From Kumtagia sp044326205 (GTDB lineage: Bacteria > Pseudomonadota > Alphaproteobacteria > Rhizobiales > Rhizobiaceae), in the NCBI RefSeq assembly GCF_044326205.1, contig NZ_JBIRCY010000005.1:1-64000 (forward strand): a stretch of 64,000 bases of DNA, written 5' to 3'. The position numbers and the translations under genes are program-made. Below, piece by piece: positions 53,376 to 64,000 of this stretch. Within the stretch, counting starts at the first letter, position 1. Every line of letters begins with the position of its first letter. The notes below the pieces were generated by a model. It had not been told where the DNA came from and did not search any database. It saw nothing but the letters and a program-made list of their open reading frames with translations.

Positions 53376-56300
53376 TTACACGATGAAGAAATCCGCGTTG
53401 GTAATGCCGAGACCTGCTGTCAGTGTCGCGAACAGGGTTGATCCGCCGGCGGCGTTGCCGTTGGTGTCGTAGTAGAGTTCGCCAGTATCGGTCTCGTAGA
53501 TGATGCGGTCGTTGGCGTCGCCCGCCGTGCCGCTTGTATTGGCCGCGAACTGCGCCGCTGAGAGCACACCGACCCCGATGATGGCATTGAAGATGGCGTT
53601 GTCCAACTGAATTGTGTCGTTGACGAAGTTGAAGTCGGTGATGTCGTCGACATTGGTCGCGCCAAGGGCGGTATCGAACAGGAAGTTGTCGTTGTTGCCG
53701 CCACCCGTCATGGTGTCGCTGCCTGCCCGGCCGTTCAGCGTGTCCGCGCCGCTGCCACCGAGGATGACGTTGATGGCGCCGTTGCCGGTCAGCGTGTCGC
53801 CGAAGGCCGTACCGGTGAGGTTCTCGACCGACGAATAGGTGTCGCCGGCTGCGTCTCCGGTGTTGATCGCCGGCGTGGTCAGGCTTGCGATGACGCCGGC
53901 GGCGGCCGTGCTGTAGGAAGCCGTGTCCGATCCGTTGCCGCCGGACAGATCGTCCGCGCCGGTGCCGCCGACCAAGGTGTCATTGCCATCCTGGCCGAAC
54001 AGATTGTCGTCGCCGCCGAGGCCGATCAGCAAATCGTCGCCGGCGCCGCCGATGATGCTGTTGGCGCTGTTGGTGCCCGTCAGCTTATCGGCGAAGGCCG
54101 AGCCGGTGAGGTTTTCGATCGACGCATAGGTATCGCCCAGCGCCTCGCCGGTGTTGGTTGCCGGGCTGAGCAGCGCGGCCGTGACACCCGATGCCGCGTT
54201 CTCGTAACTGGCCCGGTCGTTGCCCGCGCCGCCGGACAGATCGTCTGCTCCGGCGCCGCCGTTCAGCACGTCGTCGCCGTCCTGGCCGAACAGATTGTCG
54301 TCGCCGCCGAGCCCGATCAGAACATCGTTGCCGGCGCCGCCGATGATGCTGTTGGCGCTGTTGGTGCCGGTCAGCTTGTCGGCGAAGGCCGAGCCCGTGA
54401 GGTTCTCGATCGAGGCGAAGGTGTCGCCCAGCGCCTCGCCGGTATTGGTGGCCGGGCTGAGCAGGGCCACGACCACGCCGGCCGCCGCGTTCTCGTAGGA
54501 GGCGCGGTCGAATCCGAGCCCGCCCGAGAGATCGTCTGCGCCGACGCCGCCGTTGAGCACGTCGTCGCCGTCATTGCCGAACAGATTGTCGTCGCCGCCG
54601 AGGCCGACCAGCACGTCGTTGCCGTTGCCGCCGAGGATGCTGTTGATGCCGCCATTGCCGGTCAGCGTGTCGGCGAAGGCCGAACCGGTCAGGTTCTCGA
54701 TCGAGGCGTAGGTGTCGCCGGCGGCTTCGCCGGTGTTCGCCGCTGGATTGGTCAGGCTGGCGACCACACCTGCCGCCGCGTTCTCGTAGGAGGCACGGTC
54801 GAAGCCGAGGCCGCCGGACAGGTTGTCGGCGCCGGCGCCACCGTTGAGAACGTCGTCGCCGTCGTTTCCAAACAGATTATCGCCTCCGCCGAGGCCGGAG
54901 AGCTTGTCGTTGTCATTGCCGCCGATGATGCTGTTGACGCCGTTGGTGCCAATCAGCGTGTCAGCGAAGGCCGAGCCCGTGAGGTTCTCGATCGAGGCGT
55001 AGGTATCGCCGGCCGCTTCACCCGTGTTGACGGACGGATCGAACAGGCTCGCCACCACGCCGGAAGTCGCGTTGGCATAGGTTGCCCGGTCGAATCCGAG
55101 CCCGCCCGACAGCAGGTCGTCGCTGCCGCCGCCGTCCAGCACGTCGTTGCCGCCGGTGCCGAAAAGCTCGTCGCGGACGGACGTGCCGCGCATCTGCTCG
55201 TCGTCATTGTCGCCGAGGATGATCAGCCGGTCGCCCTCGCCGACGCCCGGGTTGAAATCGAACACCTGCAACTGCGACAGGTCGACCGAAGTGGCGGCAA
55301 GCATCTCGACGCGGAACTTGTCGGGCGTGCCTACAGCCGAAAAATCGACGATGAGGTTCGCGGCCAGGCCGGCGCCGATCTGGTCGGCGCGGACAGTCAC
55401 CGACTTTTCGGGCGCCACGGCCTGGAACTCGATTTCCTCGATCGAAAACAGCGCCGTGTCGACGAGGCTGATGTCGCCGGTCGCCAGGATGCGGTCAGAA
55501 TCGGCGCCGCCGTCGAGCGAGTCGTTGGTGAATGCATCCAGCCCGCCGCCCTGGAACGTGTCGAAGCCCGCATTGCCGAAGGCGATGTCGCTCAGGCTGT
55601 CGACCAGAATCGTGTCGCTCGCGGCGTCGCTGGTCGAGAAGCGCTGGCCCTGGAGGATCTGCCCGACCACGTCGCCGGCGGTCGCATTGGTGTGGAACGT
55701 CGCGAGCTGGCCGTTGTTCATGGCGGCGATCGAAACGTCGAAATCGTTGTGGGTGGTGCCGACGCTCGATTTGGTCAGGGCTGCCCCGGTGTTCTGGTCG
55801 ACGAGGGTCCAGACCGGGTCGTTGTGCCCGAAAAAGTCATCAATCGAGCCGACCGCGATCATGCCGTTTGAAAGCACCGTGGCCGAAGGCCCGGTGTCGT
55901 TCGAAGTGTTCTGTGAAATGTCGTCCCAGTCGACGAAATTGCCGGCGGCGTCGAAGCGGGCGAGCGTGATGTCGATGTCGCCGTCCCAACCATTGTCCTC
56001 GTAGGCAATGGCGAAGCCGCCATTGTCGAGCGCAACCACGCTGGCGTTACGGTTCACGGTGCCGATGTTGTCGAGCTGCGTCGGCGCCAGTCGCACGGTG
56101 CCGTTGGCTTCGTAGACGGCATACCACAACTCGTTGCTGGAGCCGACGTTGCGGTGCCAGGCGACGGCGAAGCCGCCGTCGGCCAGCCCGGCGACGCTCG
56201 GGTTCTGGTCATTGGCGCCGCTGGCGTCGACCGCGAAGTTCAAGAGCAGGTTGCCGTCGTTGTCGTAAATCCGGAGGTCGACGTCGTTGTCCGTGCCGCC

Positions 56301-56699
56301 GAAGAAATCCTGGATGGCGACGACGAAACCGCCGCCGGTCAGGGCCGCCACTTCCGGATCCAGGACGTCTGGCCCGCCCTCGCCGATGCTGGTGTCGACC
56401 CGCACGGTCGCACCCGTGGTCGTGACGATGCGGAATGACATGTCGGTGCCGATATCCGACAGCACGACGATGTTTCCGTTGCTGAGCTGGGTCACGGCCG
56501 AGTCGACGCCGGTGATGACGGACGCGCTTCCCGCAATGTCTCCGTCAGCCTCGAAGGTCGTGAGGTCGGTGTGCCCGATATGATCGCCGACGACGGCGAC
56601 GCCGCCGTCGGAAAGGCTGGTGGCGTCAGCGCGTCCCGTGATGGAGAAAGGATCGATGCTTTCGAGGAAACCGAATGAAAAGCTTGTGGTGATGGCCAT
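53376..56699 (-). CDS. Large RTX protein with five 97-residue tandem repeats
   Basis: 1107 residues from ATG 56699, preceded by GGGAG. The N-terminal 370 or so residues are propeller-like repeats (GGFAVAWHRN, GGFAIAYED, LADGGFA). Next comes a beta region, then five tandem units of about 97 residues, each with DRASYENAA-GV, NTGEA-GDTYASIENLTGS, and RTX blocks (GGDDNLFGNDGDDVLNGG). The C-terminus ends ITNADFFIV, a type I secretion signal. No Sec signal. Expected to fold on Ca2+ outside the cell; function (adhesin, matrix or enzyme) unknown. No exporter nearby. Confidence 0.9.
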   Translation of the reverse strand: MAITTSFSFGFLESIDPFSITGRADATSLSDGGVAVVGDHIGHTDLTTFEADGDIAGSASVITGVDSAVTQLSNGNIVVLSDIGTDMSFRIVTTTGATVRVDTSIGEGGPDVLDPEVAALTGGGFVVAIQDFFGGTDNDVDLRIYDNDGNLLLNFAVDASGANDQNPSVAGLADGGFAVAWHRNVGSSNELWYAVYEANGTVRLAPTQLDNIGTVNRNASVVALDNGGFAIAYEDNGWDGDIDITLARFDAAGNFVDWDDISQNTSNDTGPSATVLSNGMIAVGSIDDFFGHNDPVWTLVDQNTGAALTKSSVGTTHNDFDVSIAAMNNGQLATFHTNATAGDVVGQILQGQRFSTSDAASDTILVDSLSDIAFGNAGFDTFQGGGLDAFTNDSLDGGADSDRILATGDISLVDTALFSIEEIEFQAVAPEKSVTVRADQIGAGLAANLIVDFSAVGTPDKFRVEMLAATSVDLSQLQVFDFNPGVGEGDRLIILGDNDDEQMRGTSVRDELFGTGGNDVLDGGGSDDLLSGGLGFDRATYANATSGVVASLFDPSVNTGEAAGDTYASIENLTGSAFADTLIGTNGVNSIIGGNDNDKLSGLGGGDNLFGNDGDDVLNGGAGADNLSGGLGFDRASYENAAAGVVASLTNPAANTGEAAGDTYASIENLTGSAFADTLTGNGGINSILGGNGNDVLVGLGGDDNLFGNDGDDVLNGGVGADDLSGGLGFDRASYENAAAGVVVALLSPATNTGEALGDTFASIENLTGSAFADKLTGTNSANSIIGGAGNDVLIGLGGDDNLFGQDGDDVLNGGAGADDLSGGAGNDRASYENAASGVTAALLSPATNTGEALGDTYASIENLTGSAFADKLTGTNSANSIIGGAGDDLLIGLGGDDNLFGQDGNDTLVGGTGADDLSGGNGSDTASYSTAAAGVIASLTTPAINTGDAAGDTYSSVENLTGTAFGDTLTGNGAINVILGGSGADTLNGRAGSDTMTGGGNNDNFLFDTALGATNVDDITDFNFVNDTIQLDNAIFNAIIGVGVLSAAQFAANTSGTAGDANDRIIYETDTGELYYDTNGNAAGGSTLFATLTAGLGITNADFFIV
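53637..55091 (-). repeat. Five tandem 291-bp repeats within the RTX gene
   Basis: Unit starts (Asp of D-x-A-[ST]-Y) at about 55091, 54800, 54509, 54218 and 53927; the period is exactly 291 bases (97 codons). Units 2-4 are nearly identical in protein and DNA, the first and last more diverged. Such arrays expand and contract by recombination and are prone to assembly collapse. Confidence 0.88.
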
Positions 56700-57472
56700 G
56701 GATAGAACTCCCGTTCTGGTTACGGTTGATCCGGATTGCGCGGCGCGCCCGGTCCCCGAGCCGGAATTGGCCGGTTCTCGCGCGGCAAGGGCAGGGCAAA
56801 AGTCGGTCGTCGGGCGCGGCAAAGCACACCGCCCGTATCAGGACCGCATCCAGATGAGCCCGGCCAAAACGACTTAAGACAACGCGTCAGGTTTCCCGCC
56901 CATGACACGGAGGCGTTGACAGTCCCGCATTACCCATGAAGCGGACGGCTTAGGCAGTCCGTATCGCAGGGTGATTTGTGTAAATCTCTCCTGTTCCCAT
57001 TGCTTGTCTCTTCAAGCAGAGGGCCTGTTGTTTACCATCTTGCCCCAGCGTCCACATTTCGGGACGGGCGAAGCTCCAGCTAGGAGAAAAAAGAGCTTCA
57101 AGATATACGGTTAAACAACTTTTGTTTTTCTTACATTATGCAAAGTATTTCGATTCAAGCAAGGAGAAATTGTAAATTAATCCACAATCTACGATTGTTA
57201 ATACCTTTAGGATATGGTCGATATTTCAAATTTCCTTTGCCTGTCAGATGGTTGATCGATCGCCGTCAAATTTGGAATGAAGGCATTTTTGTGGAAAGTT
57301 GCAACATTTGCGTGCCGATTATCAACCCAGCGTTTCAGTTCAGGCCGTCCGTGCGGCGTTGCCGCGCGGGTCTGCCGGCGCTCGAATCGCCGCCACTTGG
57401 ACATTGCCGTTTGGCGCCGCTTCGCCTACATAGCGCGCGACCCTCCGAAACCCGTCCAAGGATATTGCGCGC
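56700..57472. other. 773-base intergenic region between the RTX gene and ettA
   Basis: Divergent promoter region. From about 57090 to 57310 the sequence is strikingly AT-rich for this chromosome (for example around TGTAAATTAATCC and TTTTTGTGGAAAG). This could hold the RTX promoter or silencer-binding DNA. An open frame from 57138 runs into ettA in another frame, but its protein is not convincing. No RNA gene recognised. Confidence 0.5.
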
Positions 57473-59122
<1,650 letters not shown>

Positions 59123-59132
59123 GGGCAGCCCG

Positions 59133-59885
59133 ATGTTCGATCGGCTGCGAGAGCGAGGCTTCGACATACTCGCGCTTCATCATGCCGAGGCGATCATTTC
59201 GCGCGACATGGCCCTTGCCGAGGCGGAGATCGAGCAGTCTTTACTTGAACTGAATATTCCAATTGCCGAGATCGTTGCGGGAGGAGGCGGAGAAGCCGGT
59301 TTGACGCAACGGCTTCGCCGAGGTCTTGCCGAGCGCGGCTGGCGCAAGCGCAATATTCAGGTGCGTAAGCTTGTGAAATGGGGTGACGATCAGCCCGAGC
59401 GGGAGGTCGCCGCGCTGTCTCATGAAATTGACCACGTTAAAGGCTTCGGAGTGGAGGAGTCGATCTTTGCGCTCGAAATCGAATGGAATAACAAGGATCC
59501 ATTCTTCGACCGCGACCTTGAGAGCTTCAAACGACTACATGCCGAGGGTGCTGTTTCGGTAGGCGGAATCATTACTCGTGGCGAGAGCCTTCAGCGAGAT
59601 ATGCGAGGACTCTTAAAACGTTTCGCCGATGAAGCAGAACTCAATGATCTCGATCAACTTGACGCTCGGGGCTACACGCCGACACGCCGCCAGCGCAAAA
59701 TGATTCTTGAACGGGCCGAAAGGACTGGCGATTTACGGCAGTCATGGGTCGATGCGTTCGTCAGCGATAAATTCGGTGAGGCCACGACCCACTGGCGGAA
59801 ACTCCAAGACAGAGTTCTGCGTGGTGTGGGCAATCCTTGCCCGCTGGTTCTTATTGGAATTCCGTCTGGGGCTGTGACTTTCTAG
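59133..59885 (+). CDS. BglII/BstYI-family type II restriction endonuclease
   Basis: 250 residues, 10 bases after ettA. The PD-(D/E)xK-type core of the BglII/BstYI family appears as SHEIDHVKGFGVEES followed by FALEIEWNNKDPFFDRDL; D100, E115 and E117 are candidate metal ligands (BglII uses D84, E93 and Q95). The family cuts GATC-centred sites such as AGATCT or RGATCY; the site here is not readable. It is convergent with the methyltransferase, 3 bases between stops. Less GC-rich than ettA, consistent with acquisition. Confidence 0.82.
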   Translation: MFDRLRERGFDILALHHAEAIISRDMALAEAEIEQSLLELNIPIAEIVAGGGGEAGLTQRLRRGLAERGWRKRNIQVRKLVKWGDDQPEREVAALSHEIDHVKGFGVEESIFALEIEWNNKDPFFDRDLESFKRLHAEGAVSVGGIITRGESLQRDMRGLLKRFADEAELNDLDQLDARGYTPTRRQRKMILERAERTGDLRQSWVDAFVSDKFGEATTHWRKLQDRVLRGVGNPCPLVLIGIPSGAVTF

Positions 59886-59888
59886 CCG

Positions 59889-60533
59889 TTACTCAGCCGC
59901 CTCCGCCGCCGAATTGTAAGCATACGTTTTCCATGTCGGCTTATAATCCTCGTCAGCCTGATTGCCCCAGTAGGTCCAGCCCGGCCGCGTTCCGCGTGCG
60001 AACAGTTCCAGATATGGACCCTTCGAGCAGCTTTCGATTAGCTCGTATTGTTCGTCCGGTTTGCGCGAGTGCTCGCGCTTGCGCGACGACATATAGTTGA
60101 CTTGGCTTCGTCCCGGCGCTTCCGTTCGCGCGTTTTTCCCACGCGTGCCGAACAGCAAAAGTTCAGTGACGTTGCGAAAGTAGAAGCCGACGCCCCGTCC
60201 ATCCGACCCGCCGTCCTTGCGAACCTTGTGCCAGACGATATTTGCCTTGTATTCGAAACCCCAGGCTTTCATGACTCGAAGGCCGTCGGGCAGCAGCGCG
60301 TTCGGCACCCACAGATAGAGATGAGCAGGCTGCCATGTGAGGTCGGCGACCGGCAATTCGCAAATGTCATCCGTGGTCATCGTCTCGTAGCGCGAGAGCC
60401 TGCGATGCTCCGGAGCCACCTTTCCAGTTCGATTGGTAAAGCGCCACGGGGGATCGGCGAGCACCGTGTGAAAGCGCTTCCCACCAGTTCGCTTCGCCAA
60501 GTCGATGGCGGCATTCATCGCTTCGGCGTTCAC
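59889..60533 (-). CDS. MT-A70 family DNA N6-adenine methyltransferase
   Basis: 214 residues from GTG 60533, 7 bases after AAGGGGA (ATG 60518 is alternative). The catalytic motif DPPW lies at residues 27-30 (VLADPPWRF). The AdoMet-binding motif is C-terminal (LELFARGTRPGWTYWGN), the beta-type permuted order. Next to a BglII-like nuclease it is presumably the protective partner, methylating adenine of the shared site. Confidence 0.88.
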   Translation of the reverse strand: MNAEAMNAAIDLAKRTGGKRFHTVLADPPWRFTNRTGKVAPEHRRLSRYETMTTDDICELPVADLTWQPAHLYLWVPNALLPDGLRVMKAWGFEYKANIVWHKVRKDGGSDGRGVGFYFRNVTELLLFGTRGKNARTEAPGRSQVNYMSSRKREHSRKPDEQYELIESCSKGPYLELFARGTRPGWTYWGNQADEDYKPTWKTYAYNSAAEAAE

Positions 60534-60742
60534 GGCAAATCCCCTTACATGATGAACAAAAACAGAACAAACCCTTTAAGTCAAGATTGCACGATTCGAA
60601 GGGGCTGTCCGAAGGAATCCATTTGAAACGGCTATAATCCCCCACGGGATGAGAGTGCCAGCCGTTCGCGAATTGGCGAAAACGTTACCAATCTCCCTCA
60701 AGTTCGATATCCTTCCAGCCTTCTGCGATAGAGGCCATTCCC

Positions 60743-61000
60743 ATGGAAAACATCGACCGGCTGGACGACATCCGCACCAAACTGATTGAAGCGAAGGAGG
60801 TTTTGGAGCGGGCGCGTTACAGGGTGGATGCGCTCGACCTGATTCTTGAGGGCGTCGCCGACCAGAAGGTCCGGGGCGCTTGCCACGAAGTGTTTGGACT
60901 GACCACCGAGCAGTTGGACGCCTTGGACGACCGGCTGGACGAGATCTACCGGGATGTGGCGGCGATTGTGCGCGAAGCCCGCGACAAGGCGCCGGAATAA
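60743..61000 (+). CDS. Small helical protein of unknown function
   Basis: 85 residues, helical and heptad-like throughout (LDDIRTKLIEAKEVLERARYR; ALDDRLDEIYRDVAAIV in part), suggesting a coiled coil. No signal or membrane segment. Its location beside the R-M genes may mean it came with them, but no function can be given. Confidence 0.6.
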   Translation: MENIDRLDDIRTKLIEAKEVLERARYRVDALDLILEGVADQKVRGACHEVFGLTTEQLDALDDRLDEIYRDVAAIVREARDKAPE

Positions 61001-61439
61001 AGCCGGCGCGAGACAGCTTCACCGGCGGATTGCCCGGCTCATGCAATTCCATGTTGTCCGCGGATCATAGGGTGAAACTCCGGCCGATGCCGGAATGGCA
61101 AGCGTCGGTCTTTTGAGGATTTTTGTGAGGACTTTTTGCGGCCGCTTGGTCATGCTTGTTACGCAAAAATCCAATCGGGTTGCCGCCAACTATCTGTTTC
61201 TGCTCGGCTTTACAGGCATGACATTGTTTTCGACCGGCCTTGCGCCCAGGCTGGGAAGGCCATGATGCAGGCCGTGGCCTCTCGAAAAATGAAACCTTTT
61301 CAATGTGTTGTGCAGGTGGCGATGGCAGCCTCGCCTTCCCGTCATCGTCAAGGATTATTTTCTTAGGGTGCTTGTATTTGTTCCCTATATGTTCCATACT
61401 GAATGCTGGCCCTGTCTGGAGGAGGCAGCGGGGGAGTTG
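61001..61439. other. 439-base intergenic region
   Basis: No convincing gene: short frames on both strands lack start signals and family features. Slightly AT-rich 61120-61240 and 61340-61400 (GATTATTTTCTTAGG), where the promoter of the following gene is likely. No repeat or RNA recognised. Confidence 0.45.
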
Positions 61440-62297
61440 ATGGACGGAAGTTTGGCGATCGAGAAGAACCGGGAAGCGCTGAAGCGTATCCTGGCAATGC
61501 TTGTCGGCATGGCCGAGATGGCCGGCGGGGCGTCAACTCTGCCCCGTCATCTCTACCGCGCCATCTTGCGGTTGCTGCGCCCGGCCGAATCCGCCGCCCG
61601 GCGCCTCATCATCGCGGCGGCGCGCGGCATCGTGGTGGCCTTGCCGCCGGTGCGCCCGCGAAAACCGAAGCCCGTGGACACGGCGGCCGCCATGCGCCGC
61701 CTCGGCCTCGCCGTCACCGTGTCGAATGACGATCTCAGGCGCGCCGCCGCGGCGAAGAAAGCCGCAGCGCTGCGCGCCGCCAGGCCCCGCACAATGAGCC
61801 TGCCGCTGTTCGATCCGCCGAAATATCCGTTCCGCATCCGCCGCAAGTATGTGCCGGCGCACGCCATGCCGCGCATCTGGGTTCCCGGCTTCAGCGAGCC
61901 GGCTCCGCTGCCGCTGCCACCGCCCCCGCCATCGCGTGACGACCCGATCGATGCGGCGCGTCTGTCGTTGCGGCTCGCCGCGCTGGGTGCGGCCCTCGAC
62001 GACCTGCCAAAACAGGCCAAACGCTTCGCCCGCTGGAAGGCGCGTTGCGATGCGGCAGTTGCGGAAATGAGGCAAATCGGCAGCGCTGTAATTGTGCGCG
62101 GCAGGACGGCGCGCGGCACGGTCCGGTTCCAGCGGACACGGCCGCTATGGTCCGGCCGGCCGCCGGGCGGCCGGCTGTCGCCCTACGATCCCATCGCCCG
62201 GCGTAGCAAGAACATTCGCGAGATCGACGATATCTTGGCGCACTGCCATGCGCTGGCCTTGGACGCGCTGGATCAGCCGCGCCCCGACACGTCGTGA
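61440..62297 (+). CDS. Conserved protein of unknown function, Arg/Pro-rich
   Basis: 285 residues from ATG 61440. N-terminal hydrophobic helical part (RILAMLVGMAEMAGGAS; AARRLIIAAARGIVVAL), then a very basic, Pro-rich linker (PPVRPRKPKP; PLPLPPPPPSRDD). Strong purine/GC bias like native genes. No family recognised, though its style is that of rhizobial hypothetical proteins. Confidence 0.65.
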   Translation: MDGSLAIEKNREALKRILAMLVGMAEMAGGASTLPRHLYRAILRLLRPAESAARRLIIAAARGIVVALPPVRPRKPKPVDTAAAMRRLGLAVTVSNDDLRRAAAAKKAAALRAARPRTMSLPLFDPPKYPFRIRRKYVPAHAMPRIWVPGFSEPAPLPLPPPPPSRDDPIDAARLSLRLAALGAALDDLPKQAKRFARWKARCDAAVAEMRQIGSAVIVRGRTARGTVRFQRTRPLWSGRPPGGRLSPYDPIARRSKNIREIDDILAHCHALALDALDQPRPDTS

Positions 62298-62448
62298 CGG
62301 CGCCCTCGCGCGACGCAACACCGGAAGGGCAAGAGCCACGGCGGATTTCCGCTGTGTGGCGACGACAGCGCTTGTGGCGTCGGTCGATTTGAATGCAAAC
62401 TGCCCGGCAATGGCCTCCGCGAACAATTGCTTTCCCCCGGCTCGTACG

Positions 62449-63228
62449 ATGCAGAAGACGACGAAAGACTGGTCCGCGCAAAAATACCTGCAGTTCGAGA
62501 ACGAGCGGACGCGGCCGGCGCGCGACCTGTTGGCGCAAGTCCCGCTCGAAAATCCGCGCCGCGTCGTCGACATCGGCTGCGGGCCGGGCAATTCGACCGA
62601 ATTGCTGGCGGCTCGGTGGCCGCAGGCAAGGGTCAGTGGCATCGATTCCTCGCCCGACATGATCGACAAGGCGCGCAAACGCCTGCCGGGGCTCGACTTT
62701 TCGCTGGCCGACATCGCCCCCTGGACGCCGGATGCGCCGGTCGACGTGCTGTTCGCCAATGCCGTCCTGCAATGGCTGCCCGGCCATGAAACGCTGCTGC
62801 CACGCCTTTTCGGCCTGCTCGCGCCCGGCGGCGTGATGGCGATCCAGATGCCCGACAATGTGTCAGAACCCTCGCACCAACTGATGCGGGAGACGGCGGC
62901 GGCCATGCCCTTCGCCGCCAAGCTAGCAAACGCGGCGCGCCCGCCGCTGCCGCCCGTCGGCTTCTACTACGACCTGCTGGCGCCGCATGCTGCGCTGGTC
63001 GACGTCTGGCACATCGCCTACAACCACCCGCTGGCCGATGCGAAGGCAATCGTCGACTGGGTGAGTTCGACCGGGCTGAAACCGTTCCTCGACCCGCTCG
63101 GCGCGGACGAGCAGGAAAAATTCCTTGCGGCCTATTCGGCTGGCATCGCCGAGGCTTACCCACCGCGCGCCGACGGCCGCGTGCTGTTGCGCTTCCCGAG
63201 ATTGTTCATCGTCGCGCAGCGGGCATGA
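62449..63228 (+). CDS. tam: Trans-aconitate 2-methyltransferase
   Basis: 259 residues from ATG 62449 (Tam is normally about 256). Class I AdoMet methyltransferase: motif I VVDIGCGPGNSTELLA, acidic motif II SGIDSSPDMI, then LFANAVLQWLPGH. The C-terminal YYDLL...VDVWHIAYNHPL is characteristic of Tam. It methylates trans-aconitate, a spontaneous by-product that inhibits aconitase. Confidence 0.93.
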   Translation: MQKTTKDWSAQKYLQFENERTRPARDLLAQVPLENPRRVVDIGCGPGNSTELLAARWPQARVSGIDSSPDMIDKARKRLPGLDFSLADIAPWTPDAPVDVLFANAVLQWLPGHETLLPRLFGLLAPGGVMAIQMPDNVSEPSHQLMRETAAAMPFAAKLANAARPPLPPVGFYYDLLAPHAALVDVWHIAYNHPLADAKAIVDWVSSTGLKPFLDPLGADEQEKFLAAYSAGIAEAYPPRADGRVLLRFPRLFIVAQRA

Positions 63229-63356
63229 TGAGCCGGCCTTTGCGGCGCGATTAATTCAGCGTAAACGGGTGCGGCGCAATGTGACGCCGCCGGGGCGGGT
63301 GAGCCGGGCCGGGGGCGCAAGCCGGTCGCGCGGAAGTCACGGAAGTCATAACAAGC

Positions 63357-64000
63357 ATGCATCGCGTCATGATCAGCGGGATCGGGGTGCTGATCCCCGA
63401 GGCTGCCATCACCAACGAAGAGCTGGTCGCAAGCTTCAACACCTATGTCGACGCCGAGAACGCGCGGCGCGAGGGTACCGAAAAACCGCCGCTGCAAAAA
63501 TCGGCCGAGGAATTTATTGCCTATGCCTCCGGCGTGAAGACACGGCATGTGCATACGCTGGACGGCATCCTCGACCCCGACCGCATGGCGCCGCGCATTC
63601 CGCCGCGCGCCGACGACGAACTGTCCGTCATGGCCGAGTTCGGCGTCGGGTCCGCCCTGCGGGCGCTCGACCATGCCGGGCTGACCGGGGCAGACATCGA
63701 CCTCGTCATCTGCGCGGCCTCGCACCACCAGCGGCCCTATCCGGCGATCGCCATCGAGATACAGCAGGCGATCGGCGCGCCCGGCGCCGGCTTCGACATG
63801 GGGCTCGGCTGCTCCTCGGCCGCCGCCGGCCTGCACGTCGCCGCCAATCTGGTCAGGGCAGGGGCGCAGCGCCGCGTGCTGGTGGTAACGCCGGAGATCA
63901 TCACCGGCCATCTCGATTTCCGTGACCGCCAGACGCATTTCATCTTCGGTGATGCCTCCACCGCCATGATCGTCGAGCGGATGGGCGACGAGCCGAGGCC
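63357..64000 (+). CDS. Beta-ketoacyl-ACP synthase III-like protein (partial, runs off window)
   Basis: 214 residues visible. Thiolase-fold N-terminal half with ISGIGVLIPEAAITNEEL, substrate-loop region and active-site Cys152 in MGLGCSSAAAGL, then IFGDASTAMIVER. This resembles FabH-type condensing enzymes; His and Asn of the triad would lie beyond the window. ATG 63357 or 63369. Could be fatty acid or secondary-metabolite linked. Confidence 0.88.
   Translation, partial: MHRVMISGIGVLIPEAAITNEELVASFNTYVDAENARREGTEKPPLQKSAEEFIAYASGVKTRHVHTLDGILDPDRMAPRIPPRADDELSVMAEFGVGSALRALDHAGLTGADIDLVICAASHHQRPYPAIAIEIQQAIGAPGAGFDMGLGCSSAAAGLHVAANLVRAGAQRRVLVVTPEIITGHLDFRDRQTHFIFGDASTAMIVERMGDEPR

Noticed and set aside
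53637..55091. CRISPR-like regular repeats
   Set aside because: Long coding repeats of 291 bp with translated RTX motifs and no spacer structure.

Overview
The window is 64 kb of GC-rich bacterial chromosome. Gene content points to an alphaproteobacterium of the Rhizobiales, probably Mesorhizobium-like: a TamA/TamB pair, a PAN-domain alpha-2-macroglobulin, a fused dipeptide-ABC ATPase, a RutR-PreT/PreA pyrimidine catabolic cluster, NitT/TauT transporters and RTX proteins. That placement is inferred from protein families; there is no rRNA in the window. I see no tRNA, rRNA or CRISPR array.

Layout. 0-14.7 kb: two hairpin repeats, then an envelope block with an alpha-2-macroglobulin (minus strand) divergent from tamA-tamB, followed by a TerB/Coq4-like fusion protein and an M15-like peptidase. 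15.6-22 kb: a peptide-type ABC transporter operon (Tat-exported binding protein, two permeases, fused double ATPase). 22-27.6 kb: a lytic transglycosylase lipoprotein, an MttB-family methyltransferase and a dimethylglycine-dehydrogenase-like oxidase (methylated-amine catabolism), and a frameshifted DUF1772-like membrane gene.

27.7-46.5 kb is the most mosaic part. Its backbone is reductive pyrimidine degradation: preT, preA, a RutR-like TetR regulator, an omega-amino acid aminotransferase, a beta-ureidopropionase-type hydrolase and a NitT/TauT transporter. Dihydropyrimidinase is absent from the window. Set into this backbone are a redox/persulfide block (DoxX, Rrf2, AhpD-like, DoxX, BigR-like ArsR, YgaP-like rhodanese) and several small genes that look like late arrivals: an unknown protein between preT and preA, one before pydC, an orphan CDI immunity protein (CdiI_3-like) directly after pydC followed by a second diverged copy of the pydC 3' end, a frameshifted GH114 gene, a secreted protein between transporter subunits, and an MqsRA toxin-antitoxin pair whose toxin carries compensating frameshifts.

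46.5-57 kb: a TPP enzyme/CoA-transferase pair, two RTX calcium-binding secreted proteins (one with five 97-residue tandem repeats) with no type I secretion genes nearby, and an alpha/beta hydrolase. 57.4-64 kb: ettA, a compact restriction-modification pair (BglII/BstYI-like endonuclease convergent with an MT-A70 adenine methyltransferase), two conserved unknown genes, a trans-aconitate methyltransferase and the start of a ketoacyl-ACP-synthase-III-like gene that runs off the window.

The main points for follow-up are the pydC-immunity-displaced-tail arrangement (38.38-38.94 kb), the double-frameshifted MqsR, and the R-M pair. Three genes show single-base indels in or next to short homopolymers or repeats; real decay and assembly error cannot be told apart from sequence alone.
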